From: Kudoa neothunni
Lineage: Eukaryota; Cnidaria
Length of the DNA stretch: 64,000 nucleotides
NCBI GenBank assembly: GCA_964304625.1
Contig: OZ199838.1
Coordinates: forward strand, 11,160,001-11,224,000
Direction: 5' to 3'
The translations under genes were made by a program, and so were the position numbers. Positions within the stretch are counted from its first letter, which is position 1. Each line of letters opens with the position of its first letter. The notes under the pieces are model-generated. The model saw only the letters and a list, made by a program, of their open reading frames with translations. It was not told the origin of the DNA and ran no database searches. Positions 22,090-34,854 of the stretch are shown piece by piece.

Positions 22090-23350
22090 AGTATTTCAAG
22101 ACCTAAATGCAACTTGTCTAGATCAAACGCAACTTTTTTAAAATGAAACATATTCCTAATTTTCAATAATGTCCGAGTTTAAACAACGAGTAAAATATGA
22201 TTCCGAATGATTGCAATAGTTTAAACAGTGCTGGGATGTAATTTCATCTGGCCCTTCCATAATGGCGTTAAACAGTTCTTCTTGGTTGGAAGGATTTTTA
22301 TTGCGTACAATAGATTTTAACTGATGAAAAAATTCCTCAATTGGGTTCAAGGAGGGGCTGTAGGGTGGTAAGAAGAGGAGTCTGTGACCATTAATTTCAA
22401 TCTTTCGCATAATTATGTCAGTTTTGTGGAACCTCACGTTGTCCATTATCAAGAGAGCATTGTCAACTTCGTTTATTTGAAGATCATGAAATAGTTTATC
22501 GAGAAATACAGAAAATATTTCCTGGTTTACCGAGCCGTTCTCTAGGTGAAATGTCCATACCTTTTCTGATGATATAGCGGCAATTAATGTAACATTTTTT
22601 TAACGGATAAATTTAACTTTAAAGTTTGCTCTAGCTCCTACAGGTGACCTGCCAAAAGACCTTCTCATGGATAGAGAAAACCCAGATTCGTCAATGTAAA
22701 TGATAGTTGGGTGATTAGGTCTACATTGAAGATATTCCATAACATAACTATAAAGTTTAATTAATTTTTTATTAAAATTAAGCTAACTTTTTTCTTTTTA
22801 ATATAACATCAGGTGAATTTCTAGCGATTGGAACAAGTGATATTCTTTTTAAAGAATAGTGGAAATGATTTAGGCAGTTGCTAACCGTTTGCTTAGTAAC
22901 TTGAATATTATGTATTTCTTTGAGTTTTTTGGTAATCATCGACAAACTTATTGTGCAATCATCATTTACAAAATTTATAATGAATCCTTTGTGCACATCG
23001 GATAATTTTGATCGTCGATCACTGCCTTTTTTATTGACCGGGCAAACACCTTCCTGATGTCGTCTTAAAATTCGTCCAATCGTTGATTTGTGAACATCCA
23101 TGAACTCAGCTATGTACTCAATTGTATATTTCTAGGGCATTTTACAAGAAATCAAACAAAAATCAATTACTTTTGCTAAATTAACAACCATATTTCGCAT
23201 GTCCATAGGTAATGTTACATATTTCCGTTTATTTGGGTTATTTTGATTATAATTTGATGAGGGTGTGTTTTGATCCGACATCTATCTTAGCATGTGTTCA
23301 AACCAGGTTTTGATACAAAAATGGGGACGGCCAAGTTTTGCCGGAATCGC
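22090..23350 (-). mobile_element. Tc1/IS630-type element, decayed
   Basis: Minus-strand transposase between a right-hand end carrying GGCCAAGTTTTGCCGG at about 23330-23345 and a left-hand segment (ACAGTATTTCAAGACC) at about 22090. Both end segments recur together, without the gene, at 27985-28160, which supports treating them as parts of one element. Exact termini and TA duplications were not fixed. Confidence 0.7.
22156..23281 (-). pseudogene. Tc1/IS630-type transposase, broken
   Basis: Starts at 23281 (MSDQNTPSSNYNQN). A 39-nt GT-AG intron lies at about 23133-23171 on the minus strand and joins VVNLAK to KYTIEYIAEF in frame. Two HTH motifs follow (KSTIGRILRRHQ, then MITKKLKEIHNIQVTKQTV). 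The catalytic core is IIYIDESGFS, LLIMDNVRFHK and PPYSPSLNPIEEFFHQLK. One frame change near 22780 and one in-frame stop near 22605 break it. Sequence and ends differ from the intact IS630 element at 9 kb, so it is a different family. Confidence 0.85.
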
Positions 23351-23412
23351 GCATGCGCGTTTTCTCGTATATAATCGGCGGCGCGCAGATGTCGGCGCGC
23401 GTATAAAAATCA

Positions 23413-24680
23413 TGAACCAAGAAATTAGTGCTGATTTTATTATTACCAAGACAAAAAAAAATAATGACAAGCTTTTTTATAATGGTTTTTTTTTATAATA
23501 AAGATTATAAAACAAAAGTTTGTCAGTATTGGAGGTGTGAGAAACGAGGATGTAAAGGTAGGTTAAGAACATTTCCGGCAGAACAGATAGAGAGGTTGGA
23601 TACGCTAGGCTTTCATAGTCACTTAGTATCCGAAGAAGAAAAAAACAAGCAATTTTTCAAGGATAAAATCAAGCATATCGCAGAAAATACTGTATATCGC
23701 AACTAATCAAGAAGATGTCCAAAGATTGCCAAATATTCCAAAAAAGTCCGTTTATCAGGTGATTAGAGATATACGAAAACGAAAGAGTATTGATGTAAAC
23801 CCTGAGACAAATCTTTGCGGATCGATAATGACCTTAAGGAACAAAAATTTTTTGTATATACGATTCTGGATCCGAGGATAGCAATAGAATTATTATATTT
23901 ACAACAGAAGAAAATCTTTCGCACCTAAAACATTCCAAATTCTGGGTTTGCGACGGAACGTTCAAGGTTGTTCCAAGAACGTTCTCCCAAATGTACACCA
24001 TTCATGGTCACGTTTTTAACAAAATATTACCGTTGGTGTTTATTTTAATGACAGATAGGTCGGAGAGCAGCTATGACCATATTATTCAAATTATAAGAGA
24101 GAAAGGAAACCTGGAACTTCCCAACATTATCATAGATTTTGAGGTTGCCGCGTATAATGCATTTAAAAAAGAAACAAAACATAATGTGTTCTTCTGCTTG
24201 TTCCATCTTGGCCAATGCGTTAATCGAAGATTGCATAAATTGGGTCTATCAAAGTTTTATCAGGAAGATAGTGAGTTTAAACTTTTTGTCAAGTGCGTTA
24301 CTTCGTTAGCCTTTGTGCCGAAAGATTGCGTGAAGATAGAATTTGAAAAATTACTTCTACAAGCCAAGAAAATTGAAATAAAGAATTTGAATCTATTCCT
24401 AAGTTATTTTGAGAAGAACTTCATTAATAGTAACAAATACCCTGTTGAATCATGGAACGCTCATTCTCGAACCCTTAATGACATACCTCTAACCTCCAAT
24501 AATGCAGAAAGTTTCCATCGACATTTTTATGCTAGGTTTGATCAGGCACATTCAGGTCTACTAACTTTTATTAAAAATTTACAAGAGAGACAAAGCTCAG
24601 TTGAACAAGAAGCCATGTTTTATTTATGCAATCCTAATAATGATCCTCGGGGTAAAGATGTTAAATTAAAAAATGGATAA
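23413..24680 (+). pseudogene. FLYWCH-MULE transposase, broken
   Basis: It begins MNQEISADFIITKTKK with a FLYWCH zinc finger (CQYWRCEKRGCKGRLRTF ... HSHL). The MULE core follows: FWVCDGTFKVVPRTF holds the first Asp, LPNIIIDFEVAAYNAF the second, FFCLFHLGQCVNR follows, and SNNAESFHRHFYARFDQ holds the Glu. The N- and C-terminal halves are clean, but frame changes and stops break the stretch at about 23500 and 23700-23960. Upstream, 23340-23410 is GC-richer than its surroundings and contains TATATAA, a plausible promoter. Confidence 0.85.
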
Positions 24681-24699
24681 GTTGAAAGCTTTATGTGAG

Positions 24700-27600
24700 A
24701 GTTACCATCGATATTACGATACATTCTTCGTTCAGGCTATTTCCAAAGAATATAACTGGTATATAGAGTAACCCCAATTTCCCCTACCTGCATTTCGCTT
24801 TATAATATCTTAGTTTTTCTAATTCGTATGCTGTCGCTGATAATGAGTACAGGAAAAAATTGCTATTAAATAGAAGTTCCAGGTTATCGATATTGAAAAA
24901 TGTGTGATCATATGTGTCATTTCCATGTATTCGCAGATCACTTGAAAAGCATCATTTTTTCTCCCTTAGATTATTTTTTAATTCATGTTATCACTCAATA
25001 TATATTTTTCGAACATAAATTCAAACCTTTCCGTGTAACAAATCTTCCTTCATTTTTCCGTGTAATAAACCTTCCTTCCTTTTTAGCATTAAGTATTGCA
25101 TTTTCTCTGTAAAAATATTTTCTCCGCCTTCGCATCAATTAATACTACATTTAGATTTTCAGAACAAGAATTAGTCATAGAAATAGCCAATAACCGCAGG
25201 TATTTTTTATAGCAACTTTTGATTACGTTTAGATTTTCCGGATACATGTCAGACCTTTCGCCAATCTTGTGACAACAATTTATTCTTACCTAGTTACTCT
25301 TGTTTTTTTTGTAAATTTAATCGATTTTTTTATTTATTAAGAATATAACAGTGTTTATTTCCAATATTAATTATTTTATAATTCCAAATGTTTTCACCGA
25401 CCTATTATTTAATTATTTAAGTTATTACAAAATGGAATAATATAATATGAAAGATATTTATAAATTACTATAGTTATGATGTTTAAGAAAGGATAAGAAT
25501 GTTTTTAACTATCTTACCTATTCCATACAAAACATCTTATCTTTGACGAATTCGTTAATATCACATGCGCCTTTAACCACCCATGGGTTTATATTAGGAG
25601 TTTTTTACTTTTAGCGTACGTATATAAATCTGTATTCTTGTAGTTGCAATGAAATAATTTTATTTTAGTTAATAAATTTTTTATATGGCGATTATATTAG
25701 TTTCCTGTGTTTTATTTCAGGATAATACTTTAATCATCTATCTACAAATTGAATTTTACAACAACTACACATACACATAGATATTATTTTAAGTATTTTT
25801 GGGGTTAATATAGATACCTTAAGCATGATTAAAATTAATTACGTCAAACAAATAAATTTATAATTATCCAAATAACTCAATTTTTGTCTTTAAATTATAT
25901 GCAACATTCAATTTAAAAAACAACATAACCGCTATTTCGCGCATATACATACATATTTATTAATTAATCTGGCATATTTTTATATAATTCTATATGTTAG
26001 GAAATGGAAACGAATATATAAATTAAAACTATCGATGGAATGATAGACCTTTTTAAAATTTACATATCAGAATTGTAGATTCAGCTTCAATTCCTTTATT
26101 TTCCATTCCCATGCATTTTTTTGGCTGCTGTATTGAGAAAGATAGAAGATATAACTGTATCTTATAAAATTGGCTTACCTTTATAAAATAGAAATAATCT
26201 CCCAAAAGGTTCATCAAAAAATGACTATTCCCATAAATATAAATGGTGGTAAGGTTAGCAAATTGTAAACTTAAAGCTCAGCTTTCTGGACAATGCTTTA
26301 TTATAACAAAAATTTGATGGAAATGTTAAACTTAATTTATTCGTAAAAATGTTTTTTTTTCAGGTTTTAAATCTCGATTTATCTTTTTAACTCAAAACAA
26401 ATAATATTTGATTCATTATCAATTTTTTGGTGTTAACCGTAACATAAATAATTTATAACTAATATGTAATCAAGCAACTTTTTTGACTCAAATGATGAAA
26501 ATATTTAGCTTCTAAAGAATGTGTTCATATAGTTGATTAAATTAGAAAAAATATAAGTTTAAGAAATAATGAATTTTTCTTTGAAAATTTCTAAATTATT
26601 CAACAGGATTTGGTAATAACTAAGTAAGTAGTTTCCATAAATTTGTGCCGGGGATTAATATATTAACTCCATTTAATAAATTGTTGACAGAAATTAAAGA
26701 CGATGAGTTGATGGAAGATGGCATCAAATGGCATATTCAATGGTTAAACAGGTTATAAATCCGCCCTAGAGATTGATACTGTCTTTTTAAATAAAATAAT
26801 GAATTTATTAGATACAATCACAAATATTACATTTCAAATGTTTAGTAAAGTTAAAAAACGTAATTTTTTAATAAATAGTTGGTTATTGGATATAAATTTC
26901 AAAAAAGTATCACACATTATATATTCTTAAAGCGTTCATAAAATTACAAAAATTGATCCGCGTTGCATTTTAAGTATTTTTGGACGAAGGTATAACAGGA
27001 ACTCGGTTACGTACTGTTCTAGCCCATATAATTCACTTTATGGGGGGGGGGGGGGGGAAGAATAGTCAAGAATTTATTCAAAAATTGTACCCCATAAAAA
27101 TTAATAAATCTCATCGCTGGTAAATGTTGAATTCAAACTGCAGTTTAATGATTAGAAATAATTAACAAATTATAACATTGTTACGTGCAGAGGAATTTTA
27201 CTTATTAATTGTACTTGGTACGGTTTATATAAACTTGATAATAACATAAGAAATATAGGAAACATTCCAAAAATGCATGTATGTTACTATCGTATTTTTA
27301 TTAGGTGCAAACAGAATAGATCGAAAAATTGTGGTATTGATTTTATTTTATTCTAATCATATTATTTATTATCGTTAATCATTTGTTAATGCTTACATCA
27401 TATTAAATATACAATATATATTGTATATAACTTTTATTCCTTAACATCTTTCGTATATTATTATTAAATCTTAAGACTCAGGATAAAATTAAATTCACCT
27501 TCTCATATATAATACTAAATGCCAAAAAATAAAACTAAAAACTTTATAAGATTGATTTTTAATGTTTATATTTCTATTATGGTGAGTAAGTTGGATTTAA

Positions 27601-27984
27601 ATATTATATAAAAGAACTAAATGATGCCGGCTTATAAGCGATAGTTTTAGCCATCAGTGTTTATATGCCACCAAAAATAAGTGACAATATTTACATACTT
27701 TTCCATCAGTTTTTAAGCATTAACATGATAACCGATTTAAATACTAATTATACAATAGAATTATGAATTTTATTTTATATTGAAAACACACGAAAGCAAA
27801 TAGCAACGCATTTCATTGAGAAAGAAAAGGTATGCATACGTGTCAACTGATCTATTATAATACATAAATTATACATTAAAAATAAGAATATCTATAATAC
27901 AATGATTGATATACGTAGTTATTGCATAACTATAATTTAAACTTACAAAAAGACTAAATTAAAAGAAACTCTAGTGCGCACGCG
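24700..27984. other. Gene-poor AT-rich region
   Basis: No gene can be supported. One 35-codon open stretch at about 26650-26760 (ending KWHIQWLNRL) is too short to call. A 16-base G run lies at about 27043-27058. The rest is AT-rich DNA without recognisable repeats. Confidence 0.5.
27043..27058 (+). repeat. Poly-G homopolymer tract
   Basis: A run of about 16 G in otherwise AT-rich DNA. A similar but shorter G run occurs at about 13636-13648, at the outer edge of an inverted repeat arm. Confidence 0.9.
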
Positions 27985-28160
27985 CCGGCCAATCTTTGCC
28001 TCCGGCAAAAACTTGGCCGGCGCACAAAAATGTTTTTATAATTTAAAAAAATCCCATAAACAATTAATTTAATATTAAAAGATTTATTGTATATTAAAGA
28101 ATGGTTGCATTTCGATATAGACAAGTTGCATTTAGGTCTCGAAATACTGTAAATTCCAAA
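27985..28160 (+). repeat. Internally deleted Tc1 derivative (MITE-like)
   Basis: It carries the CCGGCAAAAACTTGGCCGGC end and, about 90 bases on, GACAAGTTGCATTTAGGTCT. These are the inverted counterparts of both flanks of the element at 22090-23350. The transposase between them is absent. The first 40 bases also form a near-palindrome around CTTTGCCTCCGGCAAA. Confidence 0.65.
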
Positions 28161-28619
28161 ATTTTATGAAAAATTTCAATATATTACGTAAAGGACAACA
28201 ACACAAGTACCGGGAATGATAATTTTCATATATTAACAAATTTTAAAAAAATTTTTTTTAGAATTGAATATAATAGGTTAAACAATTTATGGTTCCTTCA
28301 AGTCATGCTTGGAGCGCGCATTCTGCTCTAACAATACGACTAGGCACGCGTTAAGTTCGAACATGTCTATCTACCCTTGAAACACTATTTATCACCTTCG
28401 AGGATCTTGATAATGCGATTTTAGATTACGAGGAAGTCAAATTTTTGTAACTTTTATAAGTATCAAGCCAGAACTATTTCGAATATGAGAGGCAGAATTA
28501 CTAAATCAGTCAACCCAGCTCTACGTTATGAGATTACTTACTGTTGAATTTTCAATGGTAAAAACAAACCAAAATCTTGTGGCAGTAGAAATAAACCAGC
28601 TTTAAGAGGAGATTTCTGT

Positions 28620-28790
28620 TAAAATATCATTTAGGACTTATGTCGATGGAACTGCTCCTGAAGTACTTCTTTATATGTTAGTTCATAATCATGAATCAAA
28701 TGAAGTGATTTACAGAAATTTACCAAAACAGGCTGACCTTGCATATGTGCGGCGCTCAGTCCCTTCTATTAAAAATGATTCCTCCTGTGA
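28620..28790 (+). pseudogene. FLYWCH-MULE N-terminal scrap
   Basis: One short frame reads VHNHESNEVIYRNLPKQADL followed by AYVRRSVPSIKN. The sequence resembles the end of a FLYWCH finger and the linker of FLYWCH-MULE proteins. It is directly followed by an ISXO2-like relic. Confidence 0.5.
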
Positions 28791-29430
28791 AGAAATTGAA
28801 AAATATTTTCTATTCTGAAGACGCTGCAATAAAATTCCTATTTGATGAGGGGATAATAAACAAGCCAAGCCATTGCGTTTACTGCGGAAACATTGGTTTC
28901 TCTGTAGGTCGCAAACAATGACGTTGTACAAAAAAAGATTGTAGGAAGAGAGTGTTCTTTTTCAATGTACTTTCTTTTCTTTGTGCAAGTTGCCAATAAA
29001 TGAGGTGCTTGAATTTTCGTACAATTGGTTGACTGGAGTTAAATAAACACAACTCGATTTTATAATTGGACACTCGACAAATACTATTTCAAGCTACTCG
29101 ATGTATTTAAGACAGTCAGTGGCTGATAGTTTAGATTTCGAAGACATCATAATAGGAGGTCCAGGTATAGTCGTGGAAATTGACGAATCCAAATTCGGAA
29201 AAAAATAAATACCACCGTAGACATCCTGTTAATGCTCGCTGGATCCTTGGTGGAGTTGAAAGAACCGGAGAGAGAAGGATCTTCCTTATTGAAATCCTGA
29301 CAGAAAAGCAGAGACTTTAATCTCTCTTATTACGACGTATATCAGAGAAGACCTCAATCATTAAACTGATTGCTTCTCGAGCTACCAGAATCTCCACCAA
29401 CATTATCATCACCTCCAAGTCAACCATAGT
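28770..29430 (+). pseudogene. Merlin/ISXO2-like transposase relic 4
   Basis: In order: FYSEDAAIKFLFDEGIINK; a zinc ribbon (CVYCGNIGFSVGRK ... CTKKDCRKRVFFF); the catalytic IIGGPGIVVEIDESKFGKK near 29150-29205; and RWILGGVERTGERRIFLIE near 29240-29290. It ends in a degraded VNHS-like region near 29420. Several stops and shifts break it. Together with the relics at 10.8, 12.6 and 14.9 kb, it makes four Merlin/ISXO2 insertions of differing sequence. Confidence 0.8.
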
Positions 29431-31034
29431 GTAGAATTTGTCGACTCCGTGACTGGCACACATACAAACCATACAAACACCATCGGGTTATTGTGGAGCA
29501 TGTTGCTCCCCATTTTTAATGTTTTTACGACTTTTTTCGTCAGAAGCGATTCAAAAAATCTTATATTTTCTTCTAATCGCATATACGACAATGTAGTAAA
29601 TATATAATCTCCATGTTATACACTAGTTTCTGTATTCTACCATGAAGGAATACGATTTTGAGTACAAATTGTGCAACAAACGGTTTATAATATTTTACAT
29701 TGTATTCCACCGAAACTAATTTCACAATAAGTTATTATTAACGGTTGTTGTTCAGACATGTAGAATATTGAAAATTTATCTATAATCAAAACATTTTTTT
29801 CTAAATTATAGCAATATAACTATTTTTAAATTATCTAAATTTTTTTAATCGAATCGCTACTTATTAGATGCAATTATTGAGTGTTATTTGATAAATTGTC
29901 ACCTAAACGGTACTTTAAAGGTCGTTATTAATTGGAAAATGCATAAATAACTAATACTAGCGCAAACCCTTGCTACGCTACGGGTCCTTTCCCAATGTTT
30001 TTACGTAACCAAATTTTTCTTGTAATTTGTGACATTTACTGGATAAAAAGAATGCTTCCTCATTAATTTTTAATTTTCTTTATATTTTAATAAAGTATTA
30101 CAATATAAAAACATCGTACAAAGATCCTAGCTCACGCCTCAGCTTTTTGTTTGTTCCCAATGTAGGTCAAAGTCTGGTGTAGGCTGAGGTGTTTTATATT
30201 TAAAAAATAATTGTGTATAGATAGCGCTATCGCAGGTTTACGCGGGGGTGGTTTCTGTTATAGTTTGAGATTAAGGGCCGCGCAAAAGAAAGAGAACTGG
30301 AATAAAATAGACTAAAGGTAGTGATGGTATTCCTCCCAGTTTAATCGTGTCTGTCTATGTCCTTCGTGTAGCGTGGGCTCCCCTCGGTCTGCACCGGGTC
30401 TCCCACCCGGGAACGACTTCCCTCTTTATTGTGAGGGATCGTGATTCTCGGATTATGACAGTTTCCTTTCCCGAATTTGTTTAATTTAAGAAGATAATTT
30501 GTTATTTAACGTGTGAAATTTGGCTAAATACAAAGATACTATAATACAGATATAAAATTTGTTTTTTCAATAATATTTTCAGAATGTTAAATGGATCTAA
30601 ATGAGTGGTAACGCAATAGTTTAGCTTCCCCAGTTTAGACCAAGGTTAAACTAAAAATTTATAGTATGTGTATAGACAGGAACCATAAGTCATATCGATT
30701 ATTTGTCACTTAAAATTTTATTTTTTGAACATTTAAAACTGAGAAGTCTAAAATTATGTTTTTATATCATAAGATATTAAAAATTAACGTAAAAATTATT
30801 AAAGGTTAAATAAATGAAGCATAACTAATTATGAATCAAAAAATTAACCAAAACATGAAATTAATATTGGTGAAATATTAGTCGTTTCAAGTTATATGCG
30901 AAACAAAATAACGCCAAAAGGTAAAAATAATCGAACTAATCGAATAAACAATTTTTAATATACGTTTGAGGTTAGGGGATTTGAAGAGAGGTAGATGATC
31001 AAGCGAATAGAAGACGAGAGTAAAACATGATAAG
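29431..31034. other. Repeat-derived spacer
   Basis: No gene. A GC-rich patch at 30360-30450 contains inverted CCCACCCGGGAACG-like sequence. A segment bounded by CACGCCTCAGC and GCTGAGGTG spans about 30133-30192. Both look like remains of small repeats, but no family can be named. Confidence 0.4.
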
Positions 31035-33600
31035 AAATTCCAATAGAAGACAAGAAAGAGACCATTGAAGAAATAAACTCGCGGTGAAAATCGAATAGAT
31101 TATGTCAGCAAGTTAGACGATCTCAAGATAGAGAACAAAGTATAAAGCAAAGGGAACAAAGAAACCGTATAGCAAACCAGAATCGACGTATTCTCACAAT
31201 TCAACCAAATGAAGTGAGATTTCTGGAAGAACAAAACCAAATTAGTCAACTAAATCAAATTGATTGTCAGCATGAAAATATAACGGAACCATCACAGAAC
31301 ATGGTGGTTCAACGTTATCAAAGCGACAATATTTTAACCGGTGTATCATGGAATATGGTTGCATTGAGTTATGACTCCAAGTCAATTACTTAAGCGATAA
31401 AAATTTAAATATTGGAAAAATGAACAATGTCTGTCTAATTGTGTTTTGTTAAAAAATGGCCAAGCGAATCGATTGGTTAATGTCGTTCTGGGGGAAAGTT
31501 TTGTTAGTTGTTTTACCTGAACCTCCGTCGTTATTGAGAATTTTGTTAAATGGAAATACCGATGACTCCAAACGCTTTTTGAAAAACACCAGGGAAATAT
31601 AATAATGCATTTCAAATGACATCTTTTGGGGCAGAAATTGTTTGTGAACCTGTTTTATGCCCACATTCAAAGTTGGGGGCCAAATTTGTCATAGAACAGG
31701 ATCCCTATTACCTCCGGACATTGAGGAACCAAAGTTCTTACAGCTGTGCTCTGTGGAGGATCATAATTTACAGACTCAGAGCAGAACGAACATATATTTC
31801 CGAACTGAGATATGATATTGATCCGGACTGCAACATACGATACATATGCGCTGTAAATGTAATCCTCGCATGACTTTAAAATAGTTATTGACGCTGAAAA
31901 ACGTCCTAAAGAAGAGCACGAAAGACGATTTAACGCTCACTATGCAATGATGTTTGCCGTTGTTATGTCAGATCAAAACATGAGAAAAGAGACATTATTT
32001 TAAGGACTAAACAGAATGTACTCTAACGAATCAATGAAACGCATCGCTCATATGATCCATTGCAATACCCATTAATTCACATTAATGGTCAAGGTGGTTA
32101 TCATTTCGGTATTCCTCAGGTTGGGACAAACAAGACTGTCTCATGTAAAGATTTTTATGCTTTTCACTTTATGATATGAGAGAATAATTTTAACGCATTA
32201 CATCATTTCCAGGCATTATATCAGCAATATGCTGTGGATATGTTTGCTAAGATGGAGTCCTGAGAGATTATGTTACATTAAAACTCATCAGAAGGAACTT
32301 CGTGTTGACTCTTTATACATTTAAGACAGTATATGCAATGATGATACTCATATGGAGCGGGAACAATTGTGTATTCTTCCATCCAGTTCCACAGGATCAC
32401 CACGCTACAGGTATGAAAAAACGCAAGATGCGATGACCTATGTTCGATGTTTTCGGTCGTCCAGATCTTTTTATTACTTTCACGTGTAATCCGTTGTGGA
32501 GTGATGTTAAGGGATGAATTATTCACTGGTCAGGCTGCTAAAGAAAGACATGATCTAATGGCTAGAGTGTTTAATTTGAGATTAAAGGCATTTATAAAAT
32601 TGTTAACGAAACTCCAGATCTTTGCCAGGTGCAGTGCTTCATGTATACTATTGAATGGCAGAAAAGAGGTCTGCCATATGCTCACATATTATTATGGCTC
32701 AATAAAAAACTACGTCCCAAATGACGTGGATAAATTTATATCGGCTGAACTACCGGGATCAAACTAAGGATCCATAGTTATCTCAGATTATAAGTAAAAA
32801 AATGGTTCATGATCCATATGGTGGTGCAAATCTACAAAGTCCATGCATGAAGGGAGATAAATGTAAAGAAATATCCAAAACGTTTTATTGCGGAAACTCA
32901 GACTGATGAAGATGGCTATCCACTCTACAGGGGACGACAACCTGATCATGGTGGATTCACTACAACTCTCAAGATGAGGAATGGCCATGATGTAATCGTC
33001 AATAATACATGGATTGTACCTCATTGTCCGTTATTATCGAAGATATCTAATTCACATATAAAAGTTGAGTAGTGTAACTCTGTCAAATCCATAAATACGT
33101 TTGCAAATATGTTAATAAAAGGTCCGATGCTGCAACATGTTCTGTTAATCATCCAAATAATGCTGACGAAGTCACCAGTTACCAAACATAACGATATATA
33201 AGTAGCAGCGAGGACATTTTGGAGCATTTTCGGTTTGGATATACATAATCGATATCCGCAATCCAACATTTAAGTGTTCATTTGGAGAATGGGCAGAGGA
33301 TATATTTTACCGAAGAAACTTTAGTGGATCCGATTCAAAATCCAAAAGATACAACATTGACAGCGTTTTTCAAACCTTTGTCAGCATGATTCGTTTGCAC
33401 AAACGCTATTATACAACCAAATTCCATATTTCATATGGAAAGATAACAAATAGGTTAGACGAAAGAGAGGAATTCCTGTAGAGGGTCATTCTGATGTAAA
33501 ATTTGATAATACGTTGGGAAGAGTTTACACTGTACATCCAAACTATAGCGAATGTTTTTACTTGAGGATGCTTTTACATGAAATTAGAGGATCAAAGTTT
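31035..33600 (+). pseudogene. Helitron Rep/helicase relic (N-terminal half)
   Basis: Fragments in different frames match the Helitron N-terminal (Helitron_like_N) region in the right order. They are NRRILTIQPNEVRFLEEQ and NMVVQRYQSDNIL (31180-31370), RPDLFITFTCNPLWSDV (32452-32505), CFMYTIEWQKRGLPYAHILL (32638-32700), then MVHDPYGGA, and GRVYTVHPNYSECFYLRMLL (33518-33580). Numerous stops and frame changes show an old dead copy. The PIF1 helicase half is absent, and the relic stops abruptly at about 33600, where a minus-strand hAT fragment begins. Confidence 0.85.
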
Positions 33601-34060
33601 TCAATATCTTTCTTTTTTCCTTAACATTTTTTTGTGAAGTTCAATTGAAATATTCTTCTTTTTATCAAGAAACAATTCTACGCTTATAGATCCAAATGTT
33701 TTCCATGTAACTTGATTTTGATAGTGTGTTGCGGATCCCTCATGCTTATTTAAAGAGATTGGTAAATTATTTAAGTCGAAATATCCTTCTTTGATCCACA
33801 CACTTTCATTAGTCATCGAAAAAAGCAAACATTGGAAAAAATAGCCTTATTGTTACAGCACACCCACAAAACCCCTCTTTTTTCTTATATCACGAATTAT
33901 TAAACGTCCTGATAATTGTCTTCCCTTTCGGTTGTTTAAGTTCTTTAAGACCAGGAGTCAGACTACCATTTCTTATAATTTGTAATTTATCTTCATAAGG
34001 AAGTTTTGAAAACTCTTTAAGATATCTTCTACCCATATTTGAAGAGATGAAGCAAGACTA
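33601..34060 (-). pseudogene. hAT transposase fragment (ZMYM1/DUF4371 type)
   Basis: On the minus strand, YLKEFSKLPYEDKLQIIRNG near 34010 is followed by NESVWIKEGYFDLNNLPISLNK and a HEGSATHYQNQVTWK-like motif. This is the TTF/DUF4371 N-terminal arrangement of ZMYM1-like hAT proteins. Only the N-terminal portion is present, and at least one frame change separates the two parts. Confidence 0.6.
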
Positions 34061-34517
34061 ACAGAGGCGCGGGCTCTTCTTACAAGTAGGACAATAATTA
34101 GTAATAACTTTGGGCGATATTCCCAGTATAGTTGTCATATAGATTATCGTATTTTAAAAATTACCTTTAATTAAAATTAAGAAAAAATTGAAGAAACAGG
34201 ACAATTTATTTGAATTAATAATGCACGCTCAACTGGAATATTTTAGAAAGATCACGTGACTCAATCGTAGGCAGTATAAATTCTGCCCACGGCCGGCCAT
34301 TAAAAAACGCAGTGATGCGCAGAATGATGCGGCACGTGCTAGTCACGTAGTTTTACGTGGATTTTATATAACGATTAGAAGGCAGAGACGACTTGTGCCG
34401 ATCTTGTTACTAATACCTCGAATATTTTGTAATTTTGTAAGAATATTTGAATGATTATTGTGGTATTGAGATAAAAGGGATTTTATCTTCATAAAATTAA
34501 TTAATTTTGATTCAATA

Positions 34518-34545
34518 GGGTAGGCACTACCTGCCTTGCCTACCC
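34518..34545. other. Perfect 9-bp hairpin
   Basis: GGGTAGGCA (34518-34526) is repeated inverted as TGCCTACCC (34537-34545) with a 10-base loop. About 120 bases on, a second foldback pairs CACTATATAGAATGC with GCATTCTCTATAGTG. Possibly the ends of small foldback elements; no function can be assigned. Confidence 0.55.
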
Positions 34546-34854
34546 TGACGGCACGTGCCTGCCACACACACATCTTCGGCCCTCTCCGAAGTAACATCTT
34601 TATATATGCTACCGGCAATGTATGAAATTCAGGCACTATATAGAATGCTTAGTCAAAGTGTATAATACATGCGTTCTTACATACTCTACCTAGGCATTCT
34701 CTATAGTGACTAGTTCTATTTCAGGCAATGTGCAAGTATGCAAATTTAAAAAGATATTCGTCCAAAAATGGTTAATAATCAAAAATGAAGCGCAAAAAGA
34801 AATCAAAATTAACCTTCAGAAAAATCACAAACGAAGCACAAAAATAACTTAGTA

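Noticed and set aside
24900-25112. 70-codon plus-strand ORF
   Set aside because: Hydrophobic, low-complexity AT-rich translation with internal short repeats and no family match; chance ORFs of this size are common here.
26640-26760. Short open stretch ending KWHIQWLNRL
   Set aside because: Only about 35 codons, with no start, no recognisable family and no supported splice partners.
31616-31873. 85-codon ORF in the Helitron region
   Set aside because: It mixes frames of the degraded Helitron N-terminal domain; the recognisable Helitron residues lie partly in another frame.
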